Below, one piece after another: positions 42,039 through 51,235 of a stretch of DNA of 64,000 nt; within the stretch, counting starts at the first letter, position 1; every line of letters starts with the position of its first letter. The translations under genes were made by a program, and so were the position numbers. The DNA is from Cyanocohniella sp. LLY (GTDB lineage: Bacteria > Cyanobacteriota > Cyanobacteriia > Cyanobacteriales > Nostocaceae), in the NCBI GenBank assembly GCA_022241785.1, contig JAKOMP010000010.1, positions 35,142 to 99,141 of the forward strand, given 5' to 3'. A model generated the notes under the pieces. That model had not been told where the DNA came from. It worked only from the letters and a program-made list of their open reading frames with translations, and ran no database searches.

Positions 42039-42761
42039 ATTTTGCCAAAATCTTCAGTTTTTTGTCGTCAGATACGCAAGCGATTGTTTCGCTGCTTGTG
42101 ATCCGCACCCTTATACAGTCTGCATTTAAATAACAGCTTTCCACTGCCAGCAACTGCCTGCGGACTTATGACCTCGATAATTTCCGGTCATGCTATGATA
42201 TTTCTACTATTTAGTCTGTTTCCCAGGGTAAAATGCAGTGTCTTTGGGTACATGCGACACTTTTAATGTTTTTTAACAAATCGCCTGTTTTGGTATTTTA
42301 CATTACCGCAGCGTGTGCGTTGTTAATTTACCCGTCGGGAAGCCGCCCAAAGGGCTGGTTGTGAGAAGTCGCTACCCTCAGGGAAATCGCGCTCGCGACT
42401 ACGCCTAATAAAGCAGTAATGCTACCCTGATGCTAAGGCGGAGCCTACGACAATGCGCTGGCGGGGTGCCTAGTAGAACCACGGGAAGCTGCCTTGCGTC
42501 TTGTGAGTGGCAAACTCCTCTTCTAGTCAGGTTTTATCTTAACATATCTTATGAGAGGTTTTACACCAAATTCCATCCCAGGGAAGAGGTAGTAGAACAA
42601 CCAGCTTACAACAGATTTGACTAGTTAGTTAAAAGTCAAGAGGATTCAGTGCCATAGGCAGGTTCCCAGACTTGAGGTGACTGGCGTTCAATAGTCAATA
42701 GTCAAACAAATTCTAGACTCTAGACTGGTGGACTCTAGACCCCGCAAAGCGGATTAAAGAC
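42039..42761. other. Repeat-rich intergenic region
   Basis: The 723-bp spacer between divergent rimO and btpA holds no credible gene. Around 42330-42480 it is GC-rich and built of short repeat-like pieces (GGGAAGC, GGCGGAGCC, GCTACCCT) with many small hairpins, like the dispersed repeats of Nostoc genomes. A 64-codon ORF at 42430-42624 arises from this repeat DNA. Confidence 0.6.
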
Positions 42762-43613
42762 GTGGACTTATATCAGCTATTTAAAACTCGAACACCAATT
42801 ATTGGCGTGGTTCACCTGCTGCCACTGCCGACCTCACCCCGTTGGGGAGGAAATCTCAAAGCAGTGATTAACCGTGCCGAACAAGAAGCCGCCGCCTTAG
42901 CCAGTGGCGGGGTAGACGGCATTATTGTGGAGAACTTTTTCGACGCACCGTTTACCAAAAACCAGGTTGATCCAGCAGTTGTGAGTGCCATGACCGTTGT
43001 GGTACAACGGATACAAAATTTGGTGACATTGCCTATAGGCTTAAATGTTTTACGGAATGATGCTAAAAGTGCAATGGCGATCGCCAGCTGTGTGCAAGCG
43101 CAATTCATTCGGGTTAATGTCCTGACAGGAGTCATGGCCACCGACCAAGGATTAATTGAAGGAGACGCGCATCAATTATTGCGTTATCGGCGGGAATTAG
43201 GCTGTGATGTCAAAATTTTAGCTGATGTGTTGGTGAAGCACGCTCGTCCTTTAAGTTCTCCCAATCTCACAGTTGCCGTCAAAGACACAATTGAAAGAGG
43301 TTTGGCAGATGCCGTCATCTTGTCAGGCTGGGCTACTGGCAGTCCTCCTAGCTTAGAAGATTTAGAACTAGCGTGTGGTGCAGCCAATGAGACTCCAGTA
43401 TTTATCGGTAGTGGAGCCAATTGGGAAAACATTGCTACACTGATGCAGGCAGCAAATGGTGTAATTGTTTCCAGTTCCCTCAAACGCCACGGACGGATTG
43501 AGCAACCAATTGACCCAATTCGCGTCAGTCAATTTGTGGAAGCTGCTCACCGTAATTGGAATTCTCTAGGCGAGAGTAAGTCTATTTCTCCGCCAATGAA
43601 AATACATTCGTAA
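42762..43613 (+). CDS. btpA: BtpA-family photosystem I biogenesis protein
   Basis: A 283-residue TIM-barrel-like protein. Characteristic stretches are GVVHLLPLPTSPRW, GVDGIIVENFFDAPF, LPIGLNVLRNDA, RVNVLTGVMATDQG and DAVILSGWATG. Synechocystis BtpA is a thylakoid-surface extrinsic protein needed for stable PsaA/PsaB accumulation. The start is GTG 42762. It lies alone, flanked upstream by repeat DNA and downstream by inverted heptamer arrays. Confidence 0.93.
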   Translation: MDLYQLFKTRTPIIGVVHLLPLPTSPRWGGNLKAVINRAEQEAAALASGGVDGIIVENFFDAPFTKNQVDPAVVSAMTVVVQRIQNLVTLPIGLNVLRNDAKSAMAIASCVQAQFIRVNVLTGVMATDQGLIEGDAHQLLRYRRELGCDVKILADVLVKHARPLSSPNLTVAVKDTIERGLADAVILSGWATGSPPSLEDLELACGAANETPVFIGSGANWENIATLMQAANGVIVSSSLKRHGRIEQPIDPIRVSQFVEAAHRNWNSLGESKSISPPMKIHS

Positions 43614-43617
43614 TTAT

Positions 43618-43740
43618 TAGGGAGTAGGGAGTAGTGAGTAGGGAGTAGGGGGAAGACTTGGAACTAGTACCATTATCTTTACTCCTGATGTTTCTGATCT
43701 CCCCATTCCCCACTCCCCACTCCCCACTCCCCACTCCCTT
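43618..43740. repeat. Facing heptamer repeats (GGGAGTA / CCCACTC), possible terminator hairpin
   Basis: Units of GGGAGTA / GTGAGTA (43618-43655) are followed 50 bp later by about five CCCACTC units (43690-43739). The two arrays are roughly complementary and could form a long stem between btpA and the VKOR gene. Confidence 0.7.
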
Positions 43741-43757
43741 TAGACTAATAGCAGTTT

Positions 43758-44747
43758 ATGATTCGCCGCCGTTCTACTCCTTGGATTCATAAATGGTCGC
43801 GTCCATTGATTGCCGCGATCGCTGGTCTTGGTGCCTTGACTACGGGTTATCTCACCATTCAAAAGTTAACCGGAGGTTCTACCGCTTGTGTAGCTCAAGC
43901 CGGTGCTAGGGGCTGTAATGATGTGCTTTCCAGTCCTTGGGCCACGGTTTTAGGTCAGCCATTAGCTTTATTTGGGTTTTTGGCATACGCGAGTATGGTA
44001 ATTTTGGCACTCGTCCCCTTGGTATTGAAACCGGGGGATAACAATAGTAGTAAAAAACTGGAAAACTTGACTTGGTGGCTACTTTTGGTAGGAGCGATCG
44101 CCATGTCGGTTTTCAGTGGCTATTTAATGTATCTATTGGCATTTCAAATTTCAGCCATCTGTTATTACTGTATTGCTTCAGCTTTGTTCTCTCTTAGTCT
44201 CTTAACGCTGACAATTCTTGGTCGTTCTTGGGAAGACATCGGACAAATTTTCTTTACTGCAATTATTGTGGGGATGGTAACCCTGATTGGTACTTTAGGC
44301 GTCTACGCTGGTGTCAATCAATCAGGCGTAACTGGAGACTCCACTCCTGGACAAGCACAAAGAATTAACTTTATTCCCAAAGAACAACCCAATCCAGCCT
44401 TTGGTTGGGAAATCACCACCACCTCTGGTGAGGCAGAAATTGAATTAGCACGGCACCTGTCAACAATAGATGCTAAGGAATATGTTGCCTATTGGTGTCC
44501 TCATTGTCACGAACAGAAACTACTTTTTGGTCAAGAAGCTTACGAGATTCTCAAAGAGAAAGAAGTGATGATAGAGTGCGCTGCTGATAGCCCCCAAGGG
44601 CAACCAGAAGTTTGTAAAGCAGCAAATATTACAGGCTTCCCCACTTGGATTATTAACGGTCAAAGCTACAGCGGAGTCCAAAACCTCGATGAACTGGCAA
44701 AAGTTTCTGGTTATACAGGTCCTAGAAACTTCAAGTATTTTAGATAA
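43758..44747 (+). CDS. Vitamin K epoxide reductase homologue fused to thioredoxin-like domain
   Basis: A 329-residue membrane oxidoreductase. The four or five helix VKOR part (about 15-190) has the loop Cys pair (CVAQAG, GCNDVLSS) and the active CYYC; the C-terminal part carries the thioredoxin-like WCPHCHE. Cyanobacterial and plant VKOR-Trx proteins use quinone to form disulfides in the thylakoid lumen or periplasm and are needed for photosystem II assembly. All redox cysteines are present. A strong terminator follows. Confidence 0.95.
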   Translation: MIRRRSTPWIHKWSRPLIAAIAGLGALTTGYLTIQKLTGGSTACVAQAGARGCNDVLSSPWATVLGQPLALFGFLAYASMVILALVPLVLKPGDNNSSKKLENLTWWLLLVGAIAMSVFSGYLMYLLAFQISAICYYCIASALFSLSLLTLTILGRSWEDIGQIFFTAIIVGMVTLIGTLGVYAGVNQSGVTGDSTPGQAQRINFIPKEQPNPAFGWEITTTSGEAEIELARHLSTIDAKEYVAYWCPHCHEQKLLFGQEAYEILKEKEVMIECAADSPQGQPEVCKAANITGFPTWIINGQSYSGVQNLDELAKVSGYTGPRNFKYFR

Positions 44748-44784
44748 TTTACCTAAGAAGGTTAAGGCTCATACAACATCTATA

Positions 44785-44807
44785 GGCTGCTTATGCAGCC
44801 TTTTTTT
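44785..44807 (+). terminator. Rho-independent terminator after the VKOR gene
   Basis: GGCTGC TTAT GCAGCC forms a perfect 6-bp stem with a 4-nt loop, directly followed by seven T. It lies 38 bp after the stop codon. Confidence 0.93.
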
Positions 44808-45328
44808 GTAGCCAAAACTTTTGATGCATTGTGCTACTTGTGATCAATGAAAGGCAATAGGCAAGCAAGTGGCGTAACTCCAAGAAATAAATTATTGCAT
44901 TAGTGCATGTAACACATTCTGTCCTATTCTTCTTTCCCTGCTTTCCCAACTCCTCAGTTCCCCCTGCTTCAAAAGTGTACCCCTCGTCCCGCAGGGATTG
45001 GAACATTATGTTTATTTGTCAGTCGCGGATGAGTGACTTTTCCTGGCAGGGTAGCAAGTATTACTAAAGATATACTTCATTTAAATAAGAACAGTTATAT
45101 TTATACTGAACTTGTCTTATCCTAATAAGCACAAAAGTTCCCGATAGCTTTTCATGGAGATGTCTAATCATCGTCATTGGTGATCTATTGAAGTTACCTA
45201 GGCTTGTTTGGAGGAACCTAATTAAATGGAAAAGATTCTTAAAAAATAAATCTAGGTCTTGCATGAGTTATATTTGCTAGCTAGTTGATAGCTTAAAAAA
45301 AAAAAAAAAATATTTTCCCCACTAGGTA
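44808..45328. other. Intergenic region upstream of the CHASE2-GGDEF gene
   Basis: The 521 bp hold no gene I can support; two minus-strand ORFs (44791-45006 and 45064-45264) look like chance. A run of 16 A lies at 45295-45310, 19 bp before the start codon, and could stimulate slippage or translation initiation. Confidence 0.6.
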
Positions 45329-47533
45329 ATGGGAATGAGTAAGCAGCTAGGCAAGCGTCTTGTGAAGTTCGTTAGGGGACTGAAACAAATGCTTGGTCGA
45401 GGAAATAGAGAGTTAATTACTGCTTCTAGCATTGCAGTCTGTATTTTGGTTTTGCGCTCCACCGGGTTATTACAATCTTTGGAGTTAGCAGCGTTAGATC
45501 AATTTTTCCGCTTACGACCATATGAGTCACCTGATGCTCGGATCACAATTGTTGCCATTGATGAAGTTTCTTTAAATAAAATAGGTTCCTGGCCAATTCC
45601 CGATGGTGTGATTGCTGATTTATTGCAAAAAGTACAAGTCCATCAACCCCGTGCTATTGGCTTAGATATCTACCGAAATTTACCAGTGAAGCCTGGTTAT
45701 GAGCAATTAGTGGATGCTTATAAGTCAATACCAAATTTGATTGGCATTGAATTGTTGGGACATGATAAAACCACCAATGTTTTACCTCCACCAGAAATGA
45801 GTCGGGAACAAGTGGGTTTTAACAATGTGTTATACGACCCTGATGGCAAAGTCCGTCGCAGCTTGTTATATTGGCATGTCGATCAAGAGCTACACAAAAG
45901 TTTTGCCTTAAAGCTGGCTTTATTATATTTAGAGTCAAAAGGCATTACTCCCCAAAAAGCAGATAATAAATCTGAGTATTTACAGTTGGGTAAGGCGGTA
46001 TTTACTCGTTTTCGGGCAAATGACGGGGCTTATGTACGAGCTGATGCTAGGGGCTACCAAATTTTATCTAACTTTCTCAAACCAGGCTGTCACAGCACAA
46101 ATCCCGCATCTTGTGGTTACCGTCAAGTAAGTATGAGCGATGTGCTGAATAACAAAGTTTCAGCAGAATTGATCCGCGATCGCGTTGTACTGATTGGTTC
46201 TACTGCTTCTAGTCTCCAGGATTTTGTATTTGTGCCACATTCGAGTAGGTTTATGGGTACTGCCAAGCCTATTGCTGGTGTAGAGTTGCAAGCGTATTTT
46301 GTCAGTGAATTAATCTCCGCAGCGCTAGAAGAGCGGCCGTTACTCAAAGTCTGGACTAAACTCTGGGAATGCTTATGGATTTTTGCCTGGTCTTATGTGG
46401 GATCTGTAACCACCTGGCGAATCCGATTCCCCACTAAAAGCATCCTCAGTACTTTTTTATCTTGTTTGGGGCTAATCATATTTACATATCTAGCTTTTTT
46501 ATTCGGTTGGTGGATACCACTGATTCCAGCATTAATGACATTTGGCGGTTCAGCTATTTGGATTACCTCTCACATTGCCTATATGCAGGAAGAGTTAAAA
46601 CGCTCCAAAGAATTTTTACAGCAAGTGATTAATACAATTGCTGACCCCATTTTCGTCAAAAATGAACAACATCAATGGATCGTATTAAATGAGGCTTATT
46701 GTCAACTAATCGGGTACCCTGATACGATGTTGATTGAAAAGTCAGACTATGACTTTTTTCCGCTACACGAAGCAAATGTGTTTCGCCAAGAAGACAAACT
46801 CGTTTTTCAGACTCAGCGACCGAAGGAAAACGAAGAAGAATTTACTGATGCTACAGGTAATACCCATTTAATCTCCACTAAGCGATCGCTCCACAAAGAC
46901 GCGGCTGGTAATTTCTTTTTAGTGGGAGTCATTCGAGATATTACACAGCGAAAGTTAATGGAAGAACAACTCAAACGTACCGCCGCTGAGTTATTCCGCA
47001 CCAATAATGAACTCAAGCTCAAAGAAGACCACTTACGCTATCTGGCTTATCATGATCCCCTGACAGGTTTATCCAATCGGAAGTTTTTTGCCGAACAACT
47101 CCACGAGTCATTACTTTGGGCCCAAAGTAACAATCTGTTATTGGGACTATTGTTTATTGACTTAGACGGATTTAAACAAATTAATGATACCTTGGGTCAC
47201 GATATAGGCGATCGCCTGCTAGTATCTATCGCTCAACGACTCAGCAACTCTTTACGCGGCAGTGATACTGTTTCCCGATTGGGTGGCGATGAATTTACTG
47301 TGATTTTACGGGCAATTCCTAACGAACAAGTGGCTGCTAAAGTTGCAGAAAAGATTTTAGCTAGCATCACTGAGCCAATTGTTTTAGAGGGATATACTAC
47401 GCGGGTTTCCGCCAGCATAGGTATTAGTATCTACCCAATCGATAACCAAGATACTGAGGCGATGATTAGACAAGCAGATGCTGCTATGTATCGTGCCAAG
47501 CATTTGGGTAAAAACCGTTATGAATTTGCTTAG
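45329..47533 (+). CDS. CHASE2-PAS-GGDEF diguanylate cyclase
   Basis: A 734-residue sensor. The N-terminus has a membrane helix, then an extracytoplasmic CHASE2 domain (about 60-340: LDQFFRLRP, ITIVAIDEVSLN, RAIGLDIYRN, RVVLIGSTASSLQD), three membrane helices (about 345-425), a PAS domain (about 430-555) and a GGDEF domain (about 565-734). The active motif is intact (SRLGGDEFT) and metal/substrate residues FIDLDGFKQIND are present, so it probably makes c-di-GMP. The inhibitory RxxD site is not obvious. ATG 45329 or 45335 could be the start. Confidence 0.95.
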   Translation: MGMSKQLGKRLVKFVRGLKQMLGRGNRELITASSIAVCILVLRSTGLLQSLELAALDQFFRLRPYESPDARITIVAIDEVSLNKIGSWPIPDGVIADLLQKVQVHQPRAIGLDIYRNLPVKPGYEQLVDAYKSIPNLIGIELLGHDKTTNVLPPPEMSREQVGFNNVLYDPDGKVRRSLLYWHVDQELHKSFALKLALLYLESKGITPQKADNKSEYLQLGKAVFTRFRANDGAYVRADARGYQILSNFLKPGCHSTNPASCGYRQVSMSDVLNNKVSAELIRDRVVLIGSTASSLQDFVFVPHSSRFMGTAKPIAGVELQAYFVSELISAALEERPLLKVWTKLWECLWIFAWSYVGSVTTWRIRFPTKSILSTFLSCLGLIIFTYLAFLFGWWIPLIPALMTFGGSAIWITSHIAYMQEELKRSKEFLQQVINTIADPIFVKNEQHQWIVLNEAYCQLIGYPDTMLIEKSDYDFFPLHEANVFRQEDKLVFQTQRPKENEEEFTDATGNTHLISTKRSLHKDAAGNFFLVGVIRDITQRKLMEEQLKRTAAELFRTNNELKLKEDHLRYLAYHDPLTGLSNRKFFAEQLHESLLWAQSNNLLLGLLFIDLDGFKQINDTLGHDIGDRLLVSIAQRLSNSLRGSDTVSRLGGDEFTVILRAIPNEQVAAKVAEKILASITEPIVLEGYTTRVSASIGISIYPIDNQDTEAMIRQADAAMYRAKHLGKNRYEFA

Positions 47534-48205
47534 ATACTAACCTCCTACGGGCGCGATTAACGCTCCCGAAAAATAGGAACTAAGCACATTTCATAATATT
47601 CCTCAAAGCCTGATTGTATAACCGTTATACAATGCCCGAGTGGATAAATGCATGTATTAGCGAATTTGTCTACCGTCTATTTCTTCATGATGCTGGTCAA
47701 ATCACTTAAATACAGCAAATTAAATGTACTTAAGCAAGTTAGCTTAAAGTAAATTAACAAAAGCTTAAGCTTTATAGATAACTTTTTCAGCAAAAATAGC
47801 TATTTTTGCAGTTTTCTTGTCTGAAGTTGAGTCATATCAACTACCTAATCCCGAATTTTGTCTAAAAAAGATATTATTCCTGTATTTTTGTCAAGTCTGG
47901 GTGAGGGTATTTTTACGGAATTGACTTAAGATTTTATTAAATTTTTCTGGTTTTTATAATTATTTTGTGGTAATTTAATAGGTATATCTAACCTCAGAGT
48001 AATGCTAGTAACCGCTTTTTAATTATTTTTCTGAAGAATCTCTGCCTTAAGACACAAGCTACTACCGGCTATTTTCGGTACAGTAGTTATCAATTCACAG
48101 AAAAAATTTAATTAAGATTTAATTTTTCCGAAAAAATAACTCAATCTGCTGTAAATAACAAAAAACACAGAATGAAACCAAAGTGCATGGAATTCATCAA
48201 TAATT
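47534..48205. other. Intergenic region with palindromic site
   Basis: 672 bp without a supported gene. A weak GC-hairpin (GGGCGCG/CGCTCCC, 47550-47568) follows the GGDEF gene. The notable feature is a perfect 21-bp palindrome (47613-47633). Confidence 0.6.
47613..47633. promoter_or_regulatory. Perfect palindrome, candidate operator
   Basis: ATTGTATAAC, one C, then GTTATACAAT: ten-base arms with a single central base. The site is AT-rich and has no T-run, so it is more like a dimer-binding operator than a terminator. Confidence 0.4.
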
Positions 48206-48442
48206 ATGAGAAGCAACTTGAAAATCACGAGCTTTATGGTATTTTGCCTCAGTGCTTATCTGATCCTCCCCACAATTGCTGATGCTACGGGAAATAGGAG
48301 CATGGTGACATTTGATGAGCTAAACTCCAGTGGTAGCAGTCAATTAAGGAATCTCGGAGCGTCTTCTGAGGGGATCAAGGATATATATGTTCCACCCAAT
48401 TACGGTGGGCCTGACAGTCAGCATGGTAGCGGTACTCGTTGA
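48206..48442 (+). CDS. Tiny exported peptide ending in PPN-GGPDS-GSGTR motif
   Basis: A 78-residue protein with a signal peptide (basic RSNLK, hydrophobic FMVFCLSAYLILPTIA, probable ADA-TG cleavage near 28) and a mature part of about 50 residues. It ends YVPPNYGGPDSQHGSGTR. Similar PP..GGP...GSGTR sequences open the mature region of several larger exported cyanobacterial proteins (DUF928-type). Here nothing follows the motif. Function unknown. Confidence 0.7.
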   Translation: MRSNLKITSFMVFCLSAYLILPTIADATGNRSMVTFDELNSSGSSQLRNLGASSEGIKDIYVPPNYGGPDSQHGSGTR

Positions 48443-48658
48443 TAGATAAATGGCAAGTTGTCAGTTAAATAAAGAAGATTTGTGAGCGCGTATTTATTCC
48501 TTGTGTGTCCGTCATGAAAGCAGCGGTGCCAAGTGCAGTGATTTGCTTGACTAAAATATCAGGCAACAAAAATCAATTAACAATACCAACAAAGGCTGAC
48601 TGTGTAACGTTTCAGGATATCAGCTTGTAGCCTTTGCCTAAAACTAGGGAAGATCAAT

Positions 48659-50323
48659 TTACGACTTTTGCCATTGGCATTTTTGTACCAGGGTGTGGAC
48701 TTGCCAATCAGGATCTGGGAGAGGGTAATCTATACGGTAATGTCCGCCCCGACTTTCAGTTCTAAAAGCTGCACTTTTGAGAATTAAATAGGCTACATCT
48801 AGTAAATTGCGGGTTTCTGCCCAAAGACGCAATTGCCTTTCCACATCTGGGATATGGAAACTAACAACTTCGTTGGGTTGTAAAGCCAGCAAAAATTGAC
48901 TCAAAGGTAAAGCAGCAAAATCTGCTTGCCAAGATTCTACCGTAGCGATCGCAGCTTCTAAACTTGACTGTTCTCGACAAATCCCCGCACTTTGCCACAC
49001 CAGACGGGGTAATTTTTTCCTAATTGCTGCTAGTTGTGCTTGTTGGGTGGGCCATTCATCAACATCAACTTTAAGTTGACGTAATGGGAGGATTGGCTCT
49101 GGTTCTGCTATGGGTACATCTGCCAAATCGATATTAGCCATTTGGGCCCCAAACACAATACATTCCAGCAACGAATTACTAGCCAAGCGATTAGCCCCAT
49201 GTACACCAGTACTAGCAGTTTCGCCCACGGCGTACAAACCAGGAATATTTGTGCGATTCATCAGATCAGCGACAATTCCACCCATCCAGTAATGAGCCGC
49301 AGGGGCCACAGGAATTAGTTCATTGAAGACATCAATCCCCCAATGTTGACAAACTTTAATGATATTGGGAAAGCGATGACGAATTTTTTCAGGGGGTATG
49401 GGGCGCATATCCAACCAGACATGGGCAGTAGCTGGATCGATGGCGGTATGTTGTAGATGACTAAAAATTGCTCTACTGACTACATCTCTGGGTGCTAGTT
49501 CGCCAGCGGGATGGTAATCAAAGGCGAAACGCCGCCCTTCGTTATCCACCAGGTGCGCCCCTTCACCACGTACAGCTTCACTAATGAGAAAGTGATCGGC
49601 ACCGGGTTTAGTCAAGGAGGTGGGATGAAATTGCACAAATTCTAAATCCCGGAGGACAGCACCAGCCCGTGCCGCGATCGCTACGCCGTCGCCTGTACTT
49701 ACAGCTGGGTTCGTGGTTTGGGCAAACACTTGACCACCACCACCTGTTGCTAAAATTACAGCACCAGCCCTGATCCAGCTAATTTCACCTTGATAAAACA
49801 GGCTAATTCCCTGACATCTGCCAGTTTTAGGTTCTAGCCACAGATTCAAAGCCAAAGCTTGCTGGATGACTTGAATATTTTGACGGCGTAATACTTGGGC
49901 TGTCAGGGTAGTGGTGACTTCCCTTCCTGTGGTATCGGCAGCGTGAAGCACGCGATGGCGGGAATGGGCGGCTTCTAAAGTTAATGCTAAAACTTGATCG
50001 TGACGGTCAAAAGCCACTCCCAAGTTAACCAATGATTGAATACATTTAGGGGCTTCTTGGGCAAGAAATTCCACTGCTGCGCGATCGCATAATCCTGCAC
50101 CTGCCTGCAAAGTATCCTCAATGTGTAATGCCGGAGAATCTTCCGGGGCCACTGCTGCGGCAATGCCACCTTGGGCCCAATCACTGGCAGATAAAGAAAC
50201 TGTTTCTTTGGTAATTAAGCCGACTTGCAAGTCCTCTGGTAGACAAAGCGCAGTATACAATCCAGCGGCACCGGCGCCGACTACTAAGACATCAAATTGG
50301 CGGGGAATATCTGTTTGAGACAA
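48659..50323 (-). CDS. nadB: L-aspartate oxidase
   Basis: FAD enzyme that converts L-aspartate to iminoaspartate, the first step of bacterial NAD synthesis. The 554-residue product starts with the dinucleotide fold VVGAGAAGLYTALCLP and has ASDWAQGGIAAA, HRVLHAADTTGREVT, FVQFHPTSL, EAVRGEGAHLV and MGGIVAD, all typical of NadB/succinate dehydrogenase flavoproteins. The C-terminal helical domain ends near SRGGHYRIDYP. Neighbouring nadA/nadC are absent. The psbU gene lies upstream on the same strand. Confidence 0.96.
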   Translation of the reverse strand: MSQTDIPRQFDVLVVGAGAAGLYTALCLPEDLQVGLITKETVSLSASDWAQGGIAAAVAPEDSPALHIEDTLQAGAGLCDRAAVEFLAQEAPKCIQSLVNLGVAFDRHDQVLALTLEAAHSRHRVLHAADTTGREVTTTLTAQVLRRQNIQVIQQALALNLWLEPKTGRCQGISLFYQGEISWIRAGAVILATGGGGQVFAQTTNPAVSTGDGVAIAARAGAVLRDLEFVQFHPTSLTKPGADHFLISEAVRGEGAHLVDNEGRRFAFDYHPAGELAPRDVVSRAIFSHLQHTAIDPATAHVWLDMRPIPPEKIRHRFPNIIKVCQHWGIDVFNELIPVAPAAHYWMGGIVADLMNRTNIPGLYAVGETASTGVHGANRLASNSLLECIVFGAQMANIDLADVPIAEPEPILPLRQLKVDVDEWPTQQAQLAAIRKKLPRLVWQSAGICREQSSLEAAIATVESWQADFAALPLSQFLLALQPNEVVSFHIPDVERQLRLWAETRNLLDVAYLILKSAAFRTESRGGHYRIDYPLPDPDWQVHTLVQKCQWQKS

Positions 50324-50445
50324 GGTTAGAGAGTGGGGAAGGTGGGGAGATGGGGAAATAAGGGAGATCAGGAAGCAGGGGGAGATCAGGAAGTATTGTG
50401 ATTTTTCCCAGTTCCCAGCCCCCAGTCCCCCTGTGCCTTTATTAG

Positions 50446-50874
50446 TTATCTGTAGATACCGTTGTTAAAGCGATCGTCTCCTTCGTTGAAGACGGATTCA
50501 AATTCGGTAACGGCAAAGTTATCTAAGTTAGCTTGCAGAAGTTGTTTTTGGCGATCGCTCAATCCAGGAAGTTCTAGGATATCCTCGACCTTTTCGTAAG
50601 GAGCGTTCTTGATGATTTTCTTCGCCAGGGTGGGATACAACCCTGGATACTGTTGAAAAGCTCGGACGTTGGTATTATTCAAGTCAAGCTTTTTACCAAA
50701 TTCTGTACCTAACTTAGCATCTGCTTTATTTTGCCGGGAAATTGCCAGGACTGGAACCTGGGGCAAAGCAACACTGTTGATATTGGCAGCAGTGGCTGTC
50801 TGATTTATTCCCAGCCATCCCCAGCAACCAAGCAACACACTAAACACTGTTAATAAACGCACCAATCTTTTCAC
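50446..50874 (-). CDS. psbU: Photosystem II 12-kDa extrinsic protein
   Basis: Lumenal protein stabilising the oxygen-evolving Mn cluster and the binding of cytochrome c-550. The 142-residue precursor has a signal peptide (hydrophobic [19 protein letters not shown] cleavage) and a mature part with the helix-hairpin-helix [19 protein letters not shown] and [16 protein letters not shown], as well as the ending FNNGIYR. The open frame begins at TTG 50898, but GTG 50874 ([12 protein letters not shown]) fits the usual precursor and has AGAGGTAG upstream. Confidence 0.95.
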   Translation of the reverse strand: MKRLVRLLTVFSVLLGCWGWLGINQTATAANINSVALPQVPVLAISRQNKADAKLGTEFGKKLDLNNTNVRAFQQYPGLYPTLAKKIIKNAPYEKVEDILELPGLSDRQKQLLQANLDNFAVTEFESVFNEGDDRFNNGIYR

Positions 50875-51235
50875 GATTTTTCTACCTCTTTCCAACAAAC
50901 AAAAAATAACGGCTTTAAGCCAAAAGCTGTCAACTGTAAGCTGAATCCAGACCTATGAAGTAAAGCACACCGATCAATCTGGGAGCTTATTTCATCCTAG
51001 CCTCAGGAAAGATGCTCTAAGTGCATCTATATCCTTGTCCTTCATCCTTCGGTTAATAGCTGATAGCTTTATCAACACACAGCGGTCATCAGAAACTAAT
51101 ATACAGCGTATCAATACCCCTAATATTTGCTGTTACTGGGTTTGACCTTTTTTTTACAAAAAGTTATTTCTCAGGCAAAATTTGCCTCTAAAACTGGGTT
51201 AATGTCACAGATACTATATTTATGTGAGCAATTCT
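50875..51235. other. psbU upstream region
   Basis: 361 bp without a gene between psbU and the DUF3120 gene. It includes an A-rich leader (50895-50912) and the sequence AAAAAGTTATTTCTCAGGC; I see no clear hairpin or regulator site. Confidence 0.5.

Noticed and set aside
42430..42624. 64-codon ORF (MLRRSLRQCAGGVPSR...)
   Set aside because: Lies in GC-rich short-repeat DNA; composition is that of the repeats and no ribosome site is seen.
44791..45006. 71-codon minus-strand ORF
   Set aside because: Runs through the VKOR terminator hairpin and C-rich tract; its end encodes the T-run in reverse. Looks like chance.
45064..45264. 66-codon minus-strand ORF upstream of the GGDEF gene
   Set aside because: No motif, no ribosome site, AT-rich spacer; judged spurious.
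47547..47568. Hairpin after the CHASE2-GGDEF gene as a terminator
   Set aside because: Stem has a mismatch and is followed by A-rich rather than T-rich sequence; too weak to call.
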